A stretch of DNA of 64,000 nt, from NCBI GenBank assembly GCA_031551775.1, contig JAVBND010000030.1, forward strand, positions 29,357 through 93,356. The letters run 5' to 3'. The notes under the pieces were generated by a model. That model saw only the letters and a list, made by a program, of their open reading frames with translations. It did no database searches and was not told the DNA's origin. This document shows positions 48,798 through 58,334 of the stretch, piece by piece. Position numbers and translations under genes: made by a program. This DNA comes from Anaerozeibacter sp031551775. GTDB lineage: Bacteria; Bacillota; Clostridia; Christensenellales; Aristaeellaceae. Position 1 is the stretch's first letter; every line of letters starts with the position of its first letter.

Positions 48798-49862
48798 ATG
48801 GAGAACCTCAGAAATTCCTTCTCAAGGTTCCGCAAGACGCCCGCGTTTACCGGGTTTGTGCTCTTTGCGATTGCCATTGCGCTCAACGCGGTCATTCAGG
48901 GCATGGCGTCGGGTAGCGCCCTAGCCTTCTTCAGACCCGGATCGCTCGGCACCCTCATCATGTCAAACGCGCCCTTTATCCTTGTGACCATGGCGCAAAG
49001 CCTGCTGCTCATCTCCGGCACGCTCGATATGTCGATCGGCATTCAAATCGCGCTGGTCAACGTGGTGACGATCATGGTGCCGCAGACCTTCGGCGTGCCG
49101 GTTCAGGTCGGCTGGCTCTGCGGGATTGCGGCGGCGGTTGTGGCGTCGCTGATGAGCGGGTTCGGCTGTTCGGTTTTGAGGCTTCCGCCGCTCTTGGTCG
49201 GCTACGCCATGACTTACATCATCAAGGGCATCAACGTCATCATCATGCCGATTCCGCAAGGTTCGGTACCCAAAGCTTTCTGGAAGCCTTACCAAACGCT
49301 GATCTGGGGCTTCATTCCCATGGCGCTCATCGTCATTCTCGCGGTGTTTGGACTGTGGCTCTACATCAAGCGAACCCGGTTCGGGAAGCACATCTACGCC
49401 GTGGGCGGGAGTCCGCGCAATGCCTTTGCGGCGGGCATCAGCCCGGTCAAGGTGCAAATGCGCGCATTCATCATCAAGGGCGTCATCGTGGGCATCGCTG
49501 GCATTTGCTTAACGCTCATGACCGCGTCGGGCAACCCGCTGCAGGCGGAGGATTACGGCCTCAGATCGCTCTCGGCCTGTATCCTTGGCGGTATGGGCTT
49601 TGGCGGTTGGGGGTCCATGTCGTGCGCGGTGTTCGGCGCGGGCTTCTTCGTCACCATCCAAAACACCGTTTACTACCTCTTCACGCTCCTGCCCAAGGTC
49701 ATCCCGGGCTTTGCGGTCACCTCCTACTGGCAGAACATGGTCTCCGATGTGATTTTGCTGCTGGGCCTGTTCATGACCATCGTCACCGCGCGGGCGCAAC
49801 GCGAAACACTCAAGCAGGGCTTGGCCAAACAGTTCAAGCGAGGTGAAAAATATGCAAAATAG
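48798..49862 (+). CDS. Sugar ABC transporter permease (RbsC-like)
   Basis: 354 residues from ATG 48798, just behind AAGGAAGGGG and 2 bases after the ATPase stop; multi-span membrane protein of the BPD_transp_2 family. It contains the typical motif SGTLDMSIGIQIALVNVV and the coupling block LRSLSACILGGMGFGGWGS. Overlaps the second permease gene by 11 bases. Confidence 0.9.
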   Translation: MENLRNSFSRFRKTPAFTGFVLFAIAIALNAVIQGMASGSALAFFRPGSLGTLIMSNAPFILVTMAQSLLLISGTLDMSIGIQIALVNVVTIMVPQTFGVPVQVGWLCGIAAAVVASLMSGFGCSVLRLPPLLVGYAMTYIIKGINVIIMPIPQGSVPKAFWKPYQTLIWGFIPMALIVILAVFGLWLYIKRTRFGKHIYAVGGSPRNAFAAGISPVKVQMRAFIIKGVIVGIAGICLTLMTASGNPLQAEDYGLRSLSACILGGMGFGGWGSMSCAVFGAGFFVTIQNTVYYLFTLLPKVIPGFAVTSYWQNMVSDVILLLGLFMTIVTARAQRETLKQGLAKQFKRGEKYAK

Positions 49863-50841
49863 CGTGGATCAATCCGGCATGAGCTTTGGCGGCCAAGTCA
49901 AACGTTTTGTCAAGGACAGTCCCGCGCGCATGGCGCTCATCCTGTCGGTATTGTTGTTTGCTTTCACCATTGCGATCAACCCCAAGGGGTTTAACACCGT
50001 TGCCATCGGTTCGATCATTCTGATGACGACGCTTTTGGCCATTTCGGCCGCTGGGCAGACGATGGTCCTGATCTCGGGCGGCGTAGACTTCGGCGTGGGC
50101 GCGGTGATGAGCGCCGCGGCCATTCTGACCAGCTATACGATGAACGGCCAGGACGGGCATTTTCTTGAGGTGCTGGTCATGGCGCTCGCCATGGGCGCGG
50201 CAATCGGCCTGATGAACGGCTTTTGCGTGGTCAAGATTGGCCTGCCCCCCATGATCGTCACCATGGCAATTTCAAACGTCGTGACGCGCCTTCAATACGT
50301 GTTCACGCAGGGCAGCCCCAGCGGATACGCGTCGAGCGCATTCATCAAGTCGGTGACGACGCGCATTGGCGGCGTGGTGCCCTACATCGTGTTCTACGCG
50401 GCGATCATCTTTCCGCTGGTCTTCTATATCCTCAACCGCTCACGCTTTGGCAAGCAGATGTACATGGTGGGCAACAACCGCGTGGCCGCGCGCCTGACCG
50501 GCGTGCGCGTCAACCGCGTTGTCATTTTGACCTATGTGTTTTCAGGGATGCTGTCGGCCTTTGCGGGCATGCTTGGCGCGGCGTATATGAACACGGCGCG
50601 CTGCCAGATTTTTGACGATTACGCCTTTACTTCGCTGGTCGCGGTCATCGTGGGCGGGACCTCGTTCAACGGAGGCGTCGGCACTTTTGCGGGCACCATC
50701 GCGGGCGCGCTCTTGATGACGGTGCTTTCAAACGCGCTGACCACGCTGGCGCTGGCACAACCGCTGCGCAATATTCTTAACGGCGTAATCGTGGTGCTGC
50801 TGCTGATCTTGTACAATCGCTCGAAGTCCGTGCGCCAATAG
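49852..50841 (+). CDS. Sugar ABC transporter permease (RbsC-like), second subunit
   Basis: 329 residues from ATG 49852 (GAGGTG upstream), overlapping the previous gene. Same family: SGGVDFGVGAVMSAAAIL and FTSLVAVIVGGTSFNGGVGT are the usual blocks. Forms a heterodimeric channel with the previous permease. Confidence 0.9.
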   Translation: MQNSVDQSGMSFGGQVKRFVKDSPARMALILSVLLFAFTIAINPKGFNTVAIGSIILMTTLLAISAAGQTMVLISGGVDFGVGAVMSAAAILTSYTMNGQDGHFLEVLVMALAMGAAIGLMNGFCVVKIGLPPMIVTMAISNVVTRLQYVFTQGSPSGYASSAFIKSVTTRIGGVVPYIVFYAAIIFPLVFYILNRSRFGKQMYMVGNNRVAARLTGVRVNRVVILTYVFSGMLSAFAGMLGAAYMNTARCQIFDDYAFTSLVAVIVGGTSFNGGVGTFAGTIAGALLMTVLSNALTTLALAQPLRNILNGVIVVLLLILYNRSKSVRQ

Positions 50842-50869
50842 CGCCTCCGGCTTCAAACTGTCATCATTG

Positions 50870-50897
50870 GGCCGCGCCGGAACGGGCGCGGCCTTGA
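50870..50897 (+). terminator. Hairpin after the permease genes
   Basis: GGCCGCGCC (50870-50878) pairs with GGCGCGGCC (50885-50893), followed by TTGATT. Only 20 bases before the MFS start, so possibly a partial terminator. Confidence 0.5.
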
Positions 50898-50913
50898 TTG
50901 GGAGGAAGGATCC

Positions 50914-52125
50914 ATGCACTCGGTGAAAGTTAAGCGGGCAATCAACGTGCTGACGGCCTCTGTGCTCATGAGTTTGTTTGCCTACGCGCTCAGCAATACC
51001 ATGATCGGTACCACCATGAACTCGATCATCGATGATTTTTCGCTTACCGGCGCGTCGCAGGGCATCATGAACACCATGATTGGGTTTGGCGGAATGGTGG
51101 CGCTTTTGGCAGCGCCGCTTTTGCAGGGGCGCGCGCCCAAGGTATGGCTGATGATTTTTAGCGGCGCGCTTCAATGCCTGATGTTGTTTGTGACGGGCCT
51201 TACGGGCAGCATGGCGGTTCTGGTCATATCGTGCGCGCTCTTGGGCGCGGGCGGCGGCTTGACGGACAGCATCACAAATTCCTACCTGGTTGATTTGCAC
51301 CGGGAAAACAGCGCGCGGTACCTGGGCCTCCTGCACGGTTTGTATGGCATTGGCGGCCTGCTCACGCCGCTCATGGTGGCCAGCGTGATTGCGCTTGCCA
51401 ACTGGCGCGCGTCGTACTTTATTGCCGCTTCTGTCGTGGGTGTGCTGGTCGTGTTCTCGGCGGCGCTGGGCCTTGCCAGCTACAAAAAGGTCCATGTGGT
51501 GAGCGCCGTGCGGGAAAACAAGCTTTCAGTCCCGATGCTGTTGGGATACCTCAAAAACAGGCGCAACATTTTGCTTTTGTTTGCGGGCGTATTCTACTCC
51601 GCGTCGCAAATGGGCCTTGGGAACTGGCTGGTCCGGTACATGGCGCTCAGGTTCGGCGCAGCGCAGCTCGGTTCAGTCGCCCTGTCGATTTTCTGGATAT
51701 CGATTACGGTCAGCCGCTTTCTCGCGCCGCTTTTGCCCCTCAAGCCCATGAAGATATACATCGGCGGCGTCGTGATTGGCGCCTTGGTGCAGGTGTTGGG
51801 CATTGTCTCGGGCAGCGCGGTTGGCATGATGGTCGCAACCGCATTGGCGGGACTCGCAAGCGGACACGCCATTCCCATACTTCTGGGCGAAGCCGCGCGG
51901 GGGAATGAGGACAGGACATCTTTGTGTACCTCGGCGGTTTTGTTTACCATGTGCCTCTCGCGCATGATCATGCCGCTCATCATGGGTTCTGTGACGACCC
52001 GGTATTCGGCTGAGGCGGCCATGCTGCTGCCCGCCCTGGTCGCGCTTTTATCGGCTGCCGCGGCGTATTTTGCGGACAAAATGGGTTTGAAGAGTGAAAT
52101 AAAGGCCAGCGGTTCATTGGGTTAG
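50914..52125 (+). CDS. Major facilitator superfamily transporter
   Basis: 403 residues, about 12 membrane segments, ATG after GGGAGGAAGG. The N-terminal half contains the MFS-like glycine-rich cytoplasmic loop region (IGFGGMVALLAAPLLQGRAPK), and LGLLHGLYGIGGLLTPLMVA resembles sugar-type (FucP/glucose) carriers. The substrate is unknown; location after the sugar importer suggests a sugar or sugar derivative. Its TAG stop lies inside a palindromic element shared with the next, convergent gene. Confidence 0.82.
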   Translation: MHSVKVKRAINVLTASVLMSLFAYALSNTMIGTTMNSIIDDFSLTGASQGIMNTMIGFGGMVALLAAPLLQGRAPKVWLMIFSGALQCLMLFVTGLTGSMAVLVISCALLGAGGGLTDSITNSYLVDLHRENSARYLGLLHGLYGIGGLLTPLMVASVIALANWRASYFIAASVVGVLVVFSAALGLASYKKVHVVSAVRENKLSVPMLLGYLKNRRNILLLFAGVFYSASQMGLGNWLVRYMALRFGAAQLGSVALSIFWISITVSRFLAPLLPLKPMKIYIGGVVIGALVQVLGIVSGSAVGMMVATALAGLASGHAIPILLGEAARGNEDRTSLCTSAVLFTMCLSRMIMPLIMGSVTTRYSAEAAMLLPALVALLSAAAAYFADKMGLKSEIKASGSLG

Positions 52126-52289
52126 GGCAACGCCGCGCAGGTAGCGAACGCGCTGACGGGCTGCTTTTCCACCCAGGCAGCCCGGCAAAAACACTTGAAT
52201 TAGCGCTGCTAGTCCTGCGGTTTTTGCAGGGCCACCTGGACGAAAAATCATCCCATCATCACATCCGCTACCTGTGCGGTGTTGCCCTA
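52123..52289. repeat. 167-bp palindromic element joining two convergent genes
   Basis: 24-base terminal arms (52123-52146 and 52266-52289) match as inverted repeats at 22 positions; the two exceptions are G opposite T, so as RNA the stem pairs throughout with G-U wobbles. The interior holds a GGGCTGC/GCAGCCC hairpin (about 52158-52183) and CCTGC/GCAGG (about 52214-52230). The left end supplies the TAG stop of the MFS gene and the right end the TAG stop of the SRAP gene. It may be a small miniature mobile element or a structured RNA. No other copy was noticed in the window. Confidence 0.7.
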
Positions 52290-52919
52290 GAAAAATGACG
52301 TTTGCACAAAGGTTTCTGTAGCCTTGGGAATCTTGAGCGCGATCAACGCCGGCATCTCGCGGTGCGGGATGCTTTTCGCGGCGGCGCTGTCCTGAAGCCA
52401 GGTATCGAGTTCATCCGCTGAGAGACAGACCGGCATCCGGTCATGGTAGGGCGCCATGCTGTCGTTGGCGGAAGTGGTCAGGATGACGAAGCGGGTTTCT
52501 TTCTCCCTTGGTAGACCAAATTCCGCACACAAGCCCGCCAGATATAACATCTTTTCGCCCTGGAGCCTGAACAGAAATTTGTCTTTCGGCTTTCCGTTTT
52601 CGCGAGACCATTCATAAAATCCCGTGGTCGGCACAGCGATCCGGCGGTTTCCCGCAGCGTTTTTGAACATGGGGCGATCAAAGGCCGTTTCACTCCTGGC
52701 ATTGATGATCGCCTTGCCGGGCCCCACGCTTGGGAATCCCCACTTCATGATCTCGGGACCGGATGCGGCAAGCACAGGTACGGCGTCGGTGGGGAAGACC
52801 TCTCCCGTTTTCATCTGCGCATGCCGCTCGGTACCGCCATACCGCAGGTTGATCTCGGAGATGATCCGCCGGATTTCCCCGGCATCTTCTTCAACCTCAA
52901 TGCCATACCGCCCGCACAT
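52287..52919 (-). CDS. SRAP-domain protein (YedK/HMCES family)
   Basis: 210 residues. Starts MCGRYGIE, where Cys2 becomes the N-terminal residue that forms a thiazolidine crosslink with abasic sites in single-stranded DNA. Other family blocks: INARSETAFDRPMF, TTGFYEWSREN and MAPYHDRMPVCL. It protects abasic sites from nuclease and error-prone bypass. Ribosome site GGGAGG precedes the ATG. The stop codon is part of the palindromic element at its 3' end. Confidence 0.92.
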   Translation of the reverse strand: MCGRYGIEVEEDAGEIRRIISEINLRYGGTERHAQMKTGEVFPTDAVPVLAASGPEIMKWGFPSVGPGKAIINARSETAFDRPMFKNAAGNRRIAVPTTGFYEWSRENGKPKDKFLFRLQGEKMLYLAGLCAEFGLPREKETRFVILTTSANDSMAPYHDRMPVCLSADELDTWLQDSAAAKSIPHREMPALIALKIPKATETFVQTSFF

Positions 52920-52943
52920 TTTGTGTTCCTCCCAATTTTGCTT

Positions 52944-52981
52944 AAGCGGCCGCCGCGCGAAGGCTCGAAGGGCGGCCGCTT
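52944..52981 (-). terminator. Hairpin after the large sensor kinase gene
   Basis: 11-bp arms AAGCGGCCGCC (52944-52954) and GGCGGCCGCTT (52971-52981). No T-run; lies between the kinase stop (53015) and the SRAP start (52919) on the same strand. Confidence 0.45.
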
Positions 52982-53014
52982 CTGTTGCGCCGGAACCGTG
53001 AGCGCCCTGCCCCG

Positions 53015-56000
53015 TTACGGTTGTAAATACTTGCCGAGCGCGGCGATAACCTCTTCCAGATTCAGCGGTTTTCCAATGTGCTCATTCATGCCCGATTCCA
53101 GACATTTTTCAATATCTTCCTTGAAGACATTGGCGGTCATGGCTACGATAGGAATCGTGAGGGCGCGCGGAAGCCCGGATTCCCGGATGGTTCTCGTTGC
53201 GGTAAAGCCGTCCATCTCGGGCATTTGCACGTCCATAAAAATCATGCTGTATTTTTCCGGATTGGCCGAAAACATAGCCACCGCCTCGGCTCCGTTGATC
53301 GCACAATCTATTTCAACATGCACGGGCCTTAAAAGCTCAAGGACGATTTCACGGTTGATTTCCACGTCTTCCGCCAAGAGAATCGTGTGTCCTTCAAAGT
53401 TTGCTTGGAGTCCGCTTTTTTCATTTGCGCGTCTGCCGTCGGGTGAACCCAGACATTCGTTGATTGCATCCACAATGGCCGCGGCAAATAAGGGTTTGGG
53501 AATGAACGCGTTGACACCGACCGAACGCGCTTCGTTTTGAATCACATTCCAATCGGTTGCGGATATCATGATGATGACGGTATCTTTTTCGCCGTTTGCG
53601 TGTATTCTGCGTGCAAGCTCCATGCCGTCCATCTGGGGCATGGACCAATCGACAAAATAGAAATTGTACTTCCCGCTTTTCTCGATCAGAGAAATCGCTT
53701 CCTCGCCGCTTGAAGCTGTGTCGCAGGCAATGCCAAACTTCGCCGCGGTCTCTTTGAAAAACACCAAGACATCGGGGTCGTCGTCAACCGCAAGCATGCG
53801 TATGTTGCTTATGTTGAGTTCCGGGCTCAGGCGCCTTTTTTGTTCGTCGTTTCCACGCGCAAGGCATACGGTAAAATAGAAAGTAGAGCCTTTCTCCAAA
53901 TCAGAACTCAGCGCAATTTCGCCACCCATCATTTCGACGATGTTTTTGGATATGACGAGGCCCAACCCTGTGCCGCCGTACTTGCGCGAGGTGCTGACTT
54001 CCGCCTGTTCAAAGGCTGTGAATAGACGGCTTTGCTGCTCGGCGCTGATGCCTATCCCGGTATCGCTGACTGAAATCAAGAGCGTGCAAGTTCCGTCGTG
54101 CTCGCTTGAGAGTTTTGCGTCCAGATGAATTGAACCGGCGACTGGCGTAAATTTGACCGCGTTGGTGAGCAAATTTGTAATCACTTGAGCCAGCCTGAGT
54201 TCGTCTCCGATCAGCACGCGCGGTATGGCAGGATCGATGAAGACGGTCAGTTTCTGGTGCTTTTCATCCACGCGGAAATTGATGACATCCACGACGCGCT
54301 GGAACATTTTTTCAAAGACGAACTCAGTAGCCGACAAGGCGAACTTATTGGCTTCAATCTTTGACATGTCCAGGATGTCGTTGATAATCCCGAGCAAGTG
54401 CGTTGACGCGCCGTGAATTTTCATGAGCGCGTAATCTTTCTTTTCAATCTCGGTTGCGGCGGTACCTATGGAGGTCATGCCGATAATCGCGTTCATGGGC
54501 GTGCGTATCTCATGGCTCATATTGGACAGGAAACTGCTCTTGGCCTGATTGGCCTGTTCGGCCTTGTGCCGGGCGTCCTCAATTTCGGTGACATCGCTTG
54601 TCATGATGATATATCCGATTTTTCCGCCGTTCTGGTCAAGCAGGTAGTGCGCAACGCCCTTGTAATAACGCCCATTCTCTTCCTTGTGCAAGACTTCAGC
54701 TTCTCTGCCCTCCTTAAGGGCCGCGATGGGATCATATTTGGATCCCGAAACGTAAACGCTTGTTTTGTCATAGAATGTGCCGATAACCTCTTCGAGCACG
54801 CTTCCCGTGAGCTTCAGCGCATGTTCGTTCATATAAATAATCTTTCGATCCATGTCTATGATGGAAAGCGGATCGCTGACGCTGCCCACAATGCTGTCGG
54901 CCATTTCATCAAAAGAATCGGCAAGTGTCCCGAATTCGTCCTTGACCTCAGAACGCAGACGGAATTGCCGCTCGCCGGAGCGGAAACGCGATATGCCGTT
55001 GATGATCACATTGATGTTGTTGGTCAAGTACGACGACAACAAAATCGCGACCAGGATGACGATGATGATCAACAACGCGCTCGTACCGGCAAGACGCACC
55101 GTGCTGGCGCTTAACGTGGTGTTGATGGCGCCGGTGAGCTTTTCCTTGGTGGCCTGCGCGGGGGCGGTGAAATCCTCGATGCCCGCGCCGATTGTAACAA
55201 AGGCAAAGCCGCGCATGGAGCCGTTTTGGTTCTCGGGCGCATATTGTCCGGTATAGTACGGAATTGCCGCGGCGGTCGTCAGTTTATACAGGCCGCTCCA
55301 CAAAATCCAGAACGAACCCGATCCGCCGCTCTTCGTCAAATCCATCCAGCCGGTGCATTGGGGCGCGTTGTCGAGATATCTGCCGTCAAGGCCAACCAGC
55401 CCGGCCTTGGTAAGCTCGGCGGCGGGCTTCTTGGTGCGCGACTGCTCATGGAACGTGGGCAAATCACGGACAAAATCCGTCCATTTGCTGACGCCGCTCT
55501 TGCGCCATGCCTCATAGGTGGATGTTTCAAGCCACGGGATCTCAGGATCGCCGGTTTGCGGATCAAAGCCGACAATGGAATGGTGGCGCGGGTGACAGAT
55601 GCTTCTGCATTTGTAGTCCCAGATAAAGGCGTAGTTGCCCTCGTATGCGCTCGGAAGCGCGGTATACCGTTCGTCCATGGGCGTCACGTGATCGACAAAC
55701 TCCATGATGTGGTCGTGGTTGAGCGCAAAGCTGGCATACCCGATGATCGTCCTATCGTCCTCTCCGGTCACGGGCGTCGCCCAGCGCACGATGCCTTCAA
55801 AGCGCTGGCCGTTGGGGTTTTCCTTTCCCGCGTATGCTTGCTTTTCCGGGCTGAAATTCGCGATGATCGCCTCAAGCTCAGGGATCAGTTTTGACAGCGC
55901 CGCGCTTTGTTCCCCGTTTTTCAAATTGGCAATGACATCGCTCAAATCGGGCGTGCCCTTTAATGCTTCCACCTGTCCCTCGAGCGTGGAAATCAAGTTT

Positions 56001-56854
56001 TCATTGCCCGGCTCAGCCGCGAGCCCCTTCAAAGTGTCGTTGATTTTCTTTACACCCATCGCGTCCATCGTGTACATGCCGATAAACGTGGACGGCGTGT
56101 ACGCGCCCACTACGTCCGACACGTATATTTCTCCGGGCCGAAGTTTCTTCAGTTCGTCAAAGTAATCTTCCGCCTTGACATAGGTGTTGTTCTTGTCGGA
56201 TATATTGACCTTTTCTGGATTGAGCGGATAGTTCGACTTGGGTGAGTCGGGGGAAACGTACTTATACAGCTCATTCCCGTTTACATCGATGAACACGACT
56301 TCGTCATAGAGGGGGATGTTCTCGCGCTGATAATATTCGGGCGTCCGGTAATGGAAGCCGCTGCCGTTGATTTCATCGTTGTTTTCTTCATTTGAGGATG
56401 TTCCGTTTGGCTCCTCATAAACATGGGCGTCTTTTTCAACCCACGACATGCCGTCGGGGGATACGACCCATTCGCCGTTTCTCATCACGCCGCGGCGATT
56501 CGCATTGGAAAACATGCGGTAGGCTTCATCTGACGGCGGTATAGCGGCAAGCGTTTGAATGTCGCTGTCGCGTTGATAGAGAAAATCGGCGACCGACCGG
56601 GCCAAGTCAGTAGACATGCGCTCAATGTTCTCAATCGCCCTGTCGTTCAGCGCTTTCGCTGAATCCTCCACAGCGATGTCGCGCAGGATATCGCCGAGCA
56701 GGGAGATTTGATTGAGCGCGATCACCGTGAGCAGAATGATGGGTATGACTTTGACCACGAGAAATATAAGGATGAGTTTGGGCCGCAGTTTTAAGTTCAT
56801 CTTATTCAGCAACCGGCCAAAGCCCCGTGAATGCTTCTTGGAGTTCGTACCCAT
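53015..56854 (-). CDS. Membrane-bound hybrid sensor histidine kinase with two receiver domains
   Basis: 1279 residues. TM1 about 25-46; a very large extracytoplasmic sensor (about 48-588, with Cache-like features such as ARDLPTFHEQ-type and YTGQYAPENQNGSMRGFAF blocks); TM2 about 590-611; HAMP (about 612-665); PAS (about 665-760); HisKA with H781 (SNMSHEIRTPMNAII); HATPase_c (about 880-1000); REC1 (about 1015-1135, VDWSMPQMDG); REC2 (about 1150-1275, MDVQMPEMDG). No DNA-binding domain. The kinase core resembles the FIST-operon kinase. Lies divergent from the second sugar ABC operon, so it may sense that sugar or its binding protein. Confidence 0.9.
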   Translation of the reverse strand: MGTNSKKHSRGFGRLLNKMNLKLRPKLILIFLVVKVIPIILLTVIALNQISLLGDILRDIAVEDSAKALNDRAIENIERMSTDLARSVADFLYQRDSDIQTLAAIPPSDEAYRMFSNANRRGVMRNGEWVVSPDGMSWVEKDAHVYEEPNGTSSNEENNDEINGSGFHYRTPEYYQRENIPLYDEVVFIDVNGNELYKYVSPDSPKSNYPLNPEKVNISDKNNTYVKAEDYFDELKKLRPGEIYVSDVVGAYTPSTFIGMYTMDAMGVKKINDTLKGLAAEPGNENLISTLEGQVEALKGTPDLSDVIANLKNGEQSAALSKLIPELEAIIANFSPEKQAYAGKENPNGQRFEGIVRWATPVTGEDDRTIIGYASFALNHDHIMEFVDHVTPMDERYTALPSAYEGNYAFIWDYKCRSICHPRHHSIVGFDPQTGDPEIPWLETSTYEAWRKSGVSKWTDFVRDLPTFHEQSRTKKPAAELTKAGLVGLDGRYLDNAPQCTGWMDLTKSGGSGSFWILWSGLYKLTTAAAIPYYTGQYAPENQNGSMRGFAFVTIGAGIEDFTAPAQATKEKLTGAINTTLSASTVRLAGTSALLIIIVILVAILLSSYLTNNINVIINGISRFRSGERQFRLRSEVKDEFGTLADSFDEMADSIVGSVSDPLSIIDMDRKIIYMNEHALKLTGSVLEEVIGTFYDKTSVYVSGSKYDPIAALKEGREAEVLHKEENGRYYKGVAHYLLDQNGGKIGYIIMTSDVTEIEDARHKAEQANQAKSSFLSNMSHEIRTPMNAIIGMTSIGTAATEIEKKDYALMKIHGASTHLLGIINDILDMSKIEANKFALSATEFVFEKMFQRVVDVINFRVDEKHQKLTVFIDPAIPRVLIGDELRLAQVITNLLTNAVKFTPVAGSIHLDAKLSSEHDGTCTLLISVSDTGIGISAEQQSRLFTAFEQAEVSTSRKYGGTGLGLVISKNIVEMMGGEIALSSDLEKGSTFYFTVCLARGNDEQKRRLSPELNISNIRMLAVDDDPDVLVFFKETAAKFGIACDTASSGEEAISLIEKSGKYNFYFVDWSMPQMDGMELARRIHANGEKDTVIIMISATDWNVIQNEARSVGVNAFIPKPLFAAAIVDAINECLGSPDGRRANEKSGLQANFEGHTILLAEDVEINREIVLELLRPVHVEIDCAINGAEAVAMFSANPEKYSMIFMDVQMPEMDGFTATRTIRESGLPRALTIPIVAMTANVFKEDIEKCLESGMNEHIGKPLNLEEVIAALGKYLQP

Positions 56855-56955
56855 AGTTCCTCCAACTGTAATTGTTGATCAAACGGCGCGGTGCGCGTGG
56901 CTGTTCGCGCCCTGTTACGATCTGGCGACTTTTCACATAACTTTCCACATTATTC

Positions 56956-56984
56956 ATTATACGTTGAAATTGCGCATATTGCAA
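56956..56984 (-). promoter_or_regulatory. Promoter of the large sensor kinase gene
   Basis: On the minus strand: TTGCAA (56979-56984), 17 bp, TATAAT (56956-56961), about 100 bases before the ATG. Confidence 0.75.
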
Positions 56985-57123
56985 GTTCTGCCCCGCAAAA
57001 TAGGAAAATTAGCGCAGCGATAGGTGCGGGGCGCTTGCCTGTGCGAACGGCCGGAAACGGACGAGAAAGACTGCCCCTTTTTTGCCGGCTGATAATATTT
57101 TCTGCCCTTCAAGCGTTTTTTCA

Positions 57124-57153
57124 TTGACAGGACAAATCTTTTTCATGTATAAT
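57124..57153 (+). promoter_or_regulatory. Promoter of the second sugar ABC operon
   Basis: TTGACA (57124-57129), 18 bp, TATAAT (57148-57153): consensus in both boxes, slightly long spacer. The roughly 440-base gap from 56855 to 57296 holds only this, the kinase promoter and a 140-base untranslated leader in which I see no clear structure. Confidence 0.85.
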
Positions 57154-57296
57154 AAATGCGAAATATTAGAGAATTTCGCCTTCGAGAATCGGTTCGTTTC
57201 CGACCAAGCGCCCAAACGTGTTTCGTTTTGTGTGTATTTAGCGGGGTGTTTCCGCCTTGCGCGGTGCCAATATATCTTGAAACGGAGGCTCTGCAA

Positions 57297-58289
57297 ATGA
57301 AGAAAATCCTGTCCGTGCTACTGGTCCTCACGATGGCGCTTTTGATGGCGTCGGCCGCGTTCGCCGAAGACTTCGAGATCGTTGTGGTTCCCAAGGACGC
57401 CTCAAACCCCTGGTTTGTGCGCATGAACGTGGGCGTTGAAGAATACGCCAAGGAATCGGGCCTGAATGTCTACCAGCGCGGCACCGCCCAGATCGACGCG
57501 ACGCTCCAGTATCAGCTCATTCAGGACCTGGTCGCCGAAGGCGTGGACGCCATCTGCGTCGTGCCGGTCGATCCGGCTTCACTTGAGCCCGTCCTCAAGC
57601 AGGCGCGCGACGCCGGCATCATCGTGATTGCGCACGAAGGCGCGTCGCTGACCAATGTGGATTACGACATCGAAGCTTTCAACAACGAAATGTACGGTGC
57701 GTTCATCATGGACAATCTGGCTGCCGCCATGGGCCAAGAAGGCGTCTATACCACGATGGTCGCGCACGTGACCAACGCGTCCCACAACGAGTGGGCGGAC
57801 GGCGGCGTGAAGCACGCGGGCGAAGCCTACCCCAATATGAAGCTGCTTGAGGCCGAGCCGCGCATTGAGTCTGAGGACAATGGCGACGTGGCCTACAACA
57901 AGGCCAAGGAAATGTTCAAGAAGTACCCCGATCTCAAGGGCATCATGGGCACCAGCTCCTACGATGCGCCCGGCATTGCCCGCGCCATTGAAGAGCTTGG
58001 CCTTGAGGGCAAGGTGTTTACCGCGGGAACCGGCATGCCGGCCGACAACGCGGCGCTGCTCAAGAGCGGCGCTGTGCAGTACCTGACGCTGTGGGATCCG
58101 GCGCTGGCTGGCAAGGCCATGTGCTCGCTGGCTGTCAAGATGCTCAGGGGCGAAGAGATCACCACGCCGCTCGACCTCGAAGTTGACGGCTACAAGGCGC
58201 TTGAGTTCAAGGCCGACAGCGACAAGGTGCTCGAAGGCCAGGGCTGGATCGTCATCACCGCCGAGAACGTGGATTCGTTCGGTTTTTAA
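57297..58289 (+). CDS. Sugar ABC transporter substrate-binding protein (rhamnose/AI-2-like)
   Basis: 330 residues from ATG 57297 (CGGAGG upstream). Signal peptide ending ASAAFA, with no lipobox cysteine. The mature part begins EDFEIVVVPKDASNPWFVRM, a pattern seen in rhamnose- and autoinducer-2-type binding proteins (RhaS/LsrB), with LVAEGVDAICVVPVDPASLEP and GIMGTSSYDAPGIARAIEE. It delivers its ligand to the ATPase and two permeases downstream. Confidence 0.87.
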   Translation: MKKILSVLLVLTMALLMASAAFAEDFEIVVVPKDASNPWFVRMNVGVEEYAKESGLNVYQRGTAQIDATLQYQLIQDLVAEGVDAICVVPVDPASLEPVLKQARDAGIIVIAHEGASLTNVDYDIEAFNNEMYGAFIMDNLAAAMGQEGVYTTMVAHVTNASHNEWADGGVKHAGEAYPNMKLLEAEPRIESEDNGDVAYNKAKEMFKKYPDLKGIMGTSSYDAPGIARAIEELGLEGKVFTAGTGMPADNAALLKSGAVQYLTLWDPALAGKAMCSLAVKMLRGEEITTPLDLEVDGYKALEFKADSDKVLEGQGWIVITAENVDSFGF

Positions 58290-58334
58290 ACGCTAAGGCC
58301 GGGTATTGTAACCGATTGCCGCAAGACCAATCAT

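Noticed and set aside
52123..52289. Attenuator or CRISPR-type repeat interpretation of the palindromic element
   Set aside because: There is only one pair of arms, no repeated spacer units and no cas genes; a mobile-element or RNA-structure interpretation fits better.
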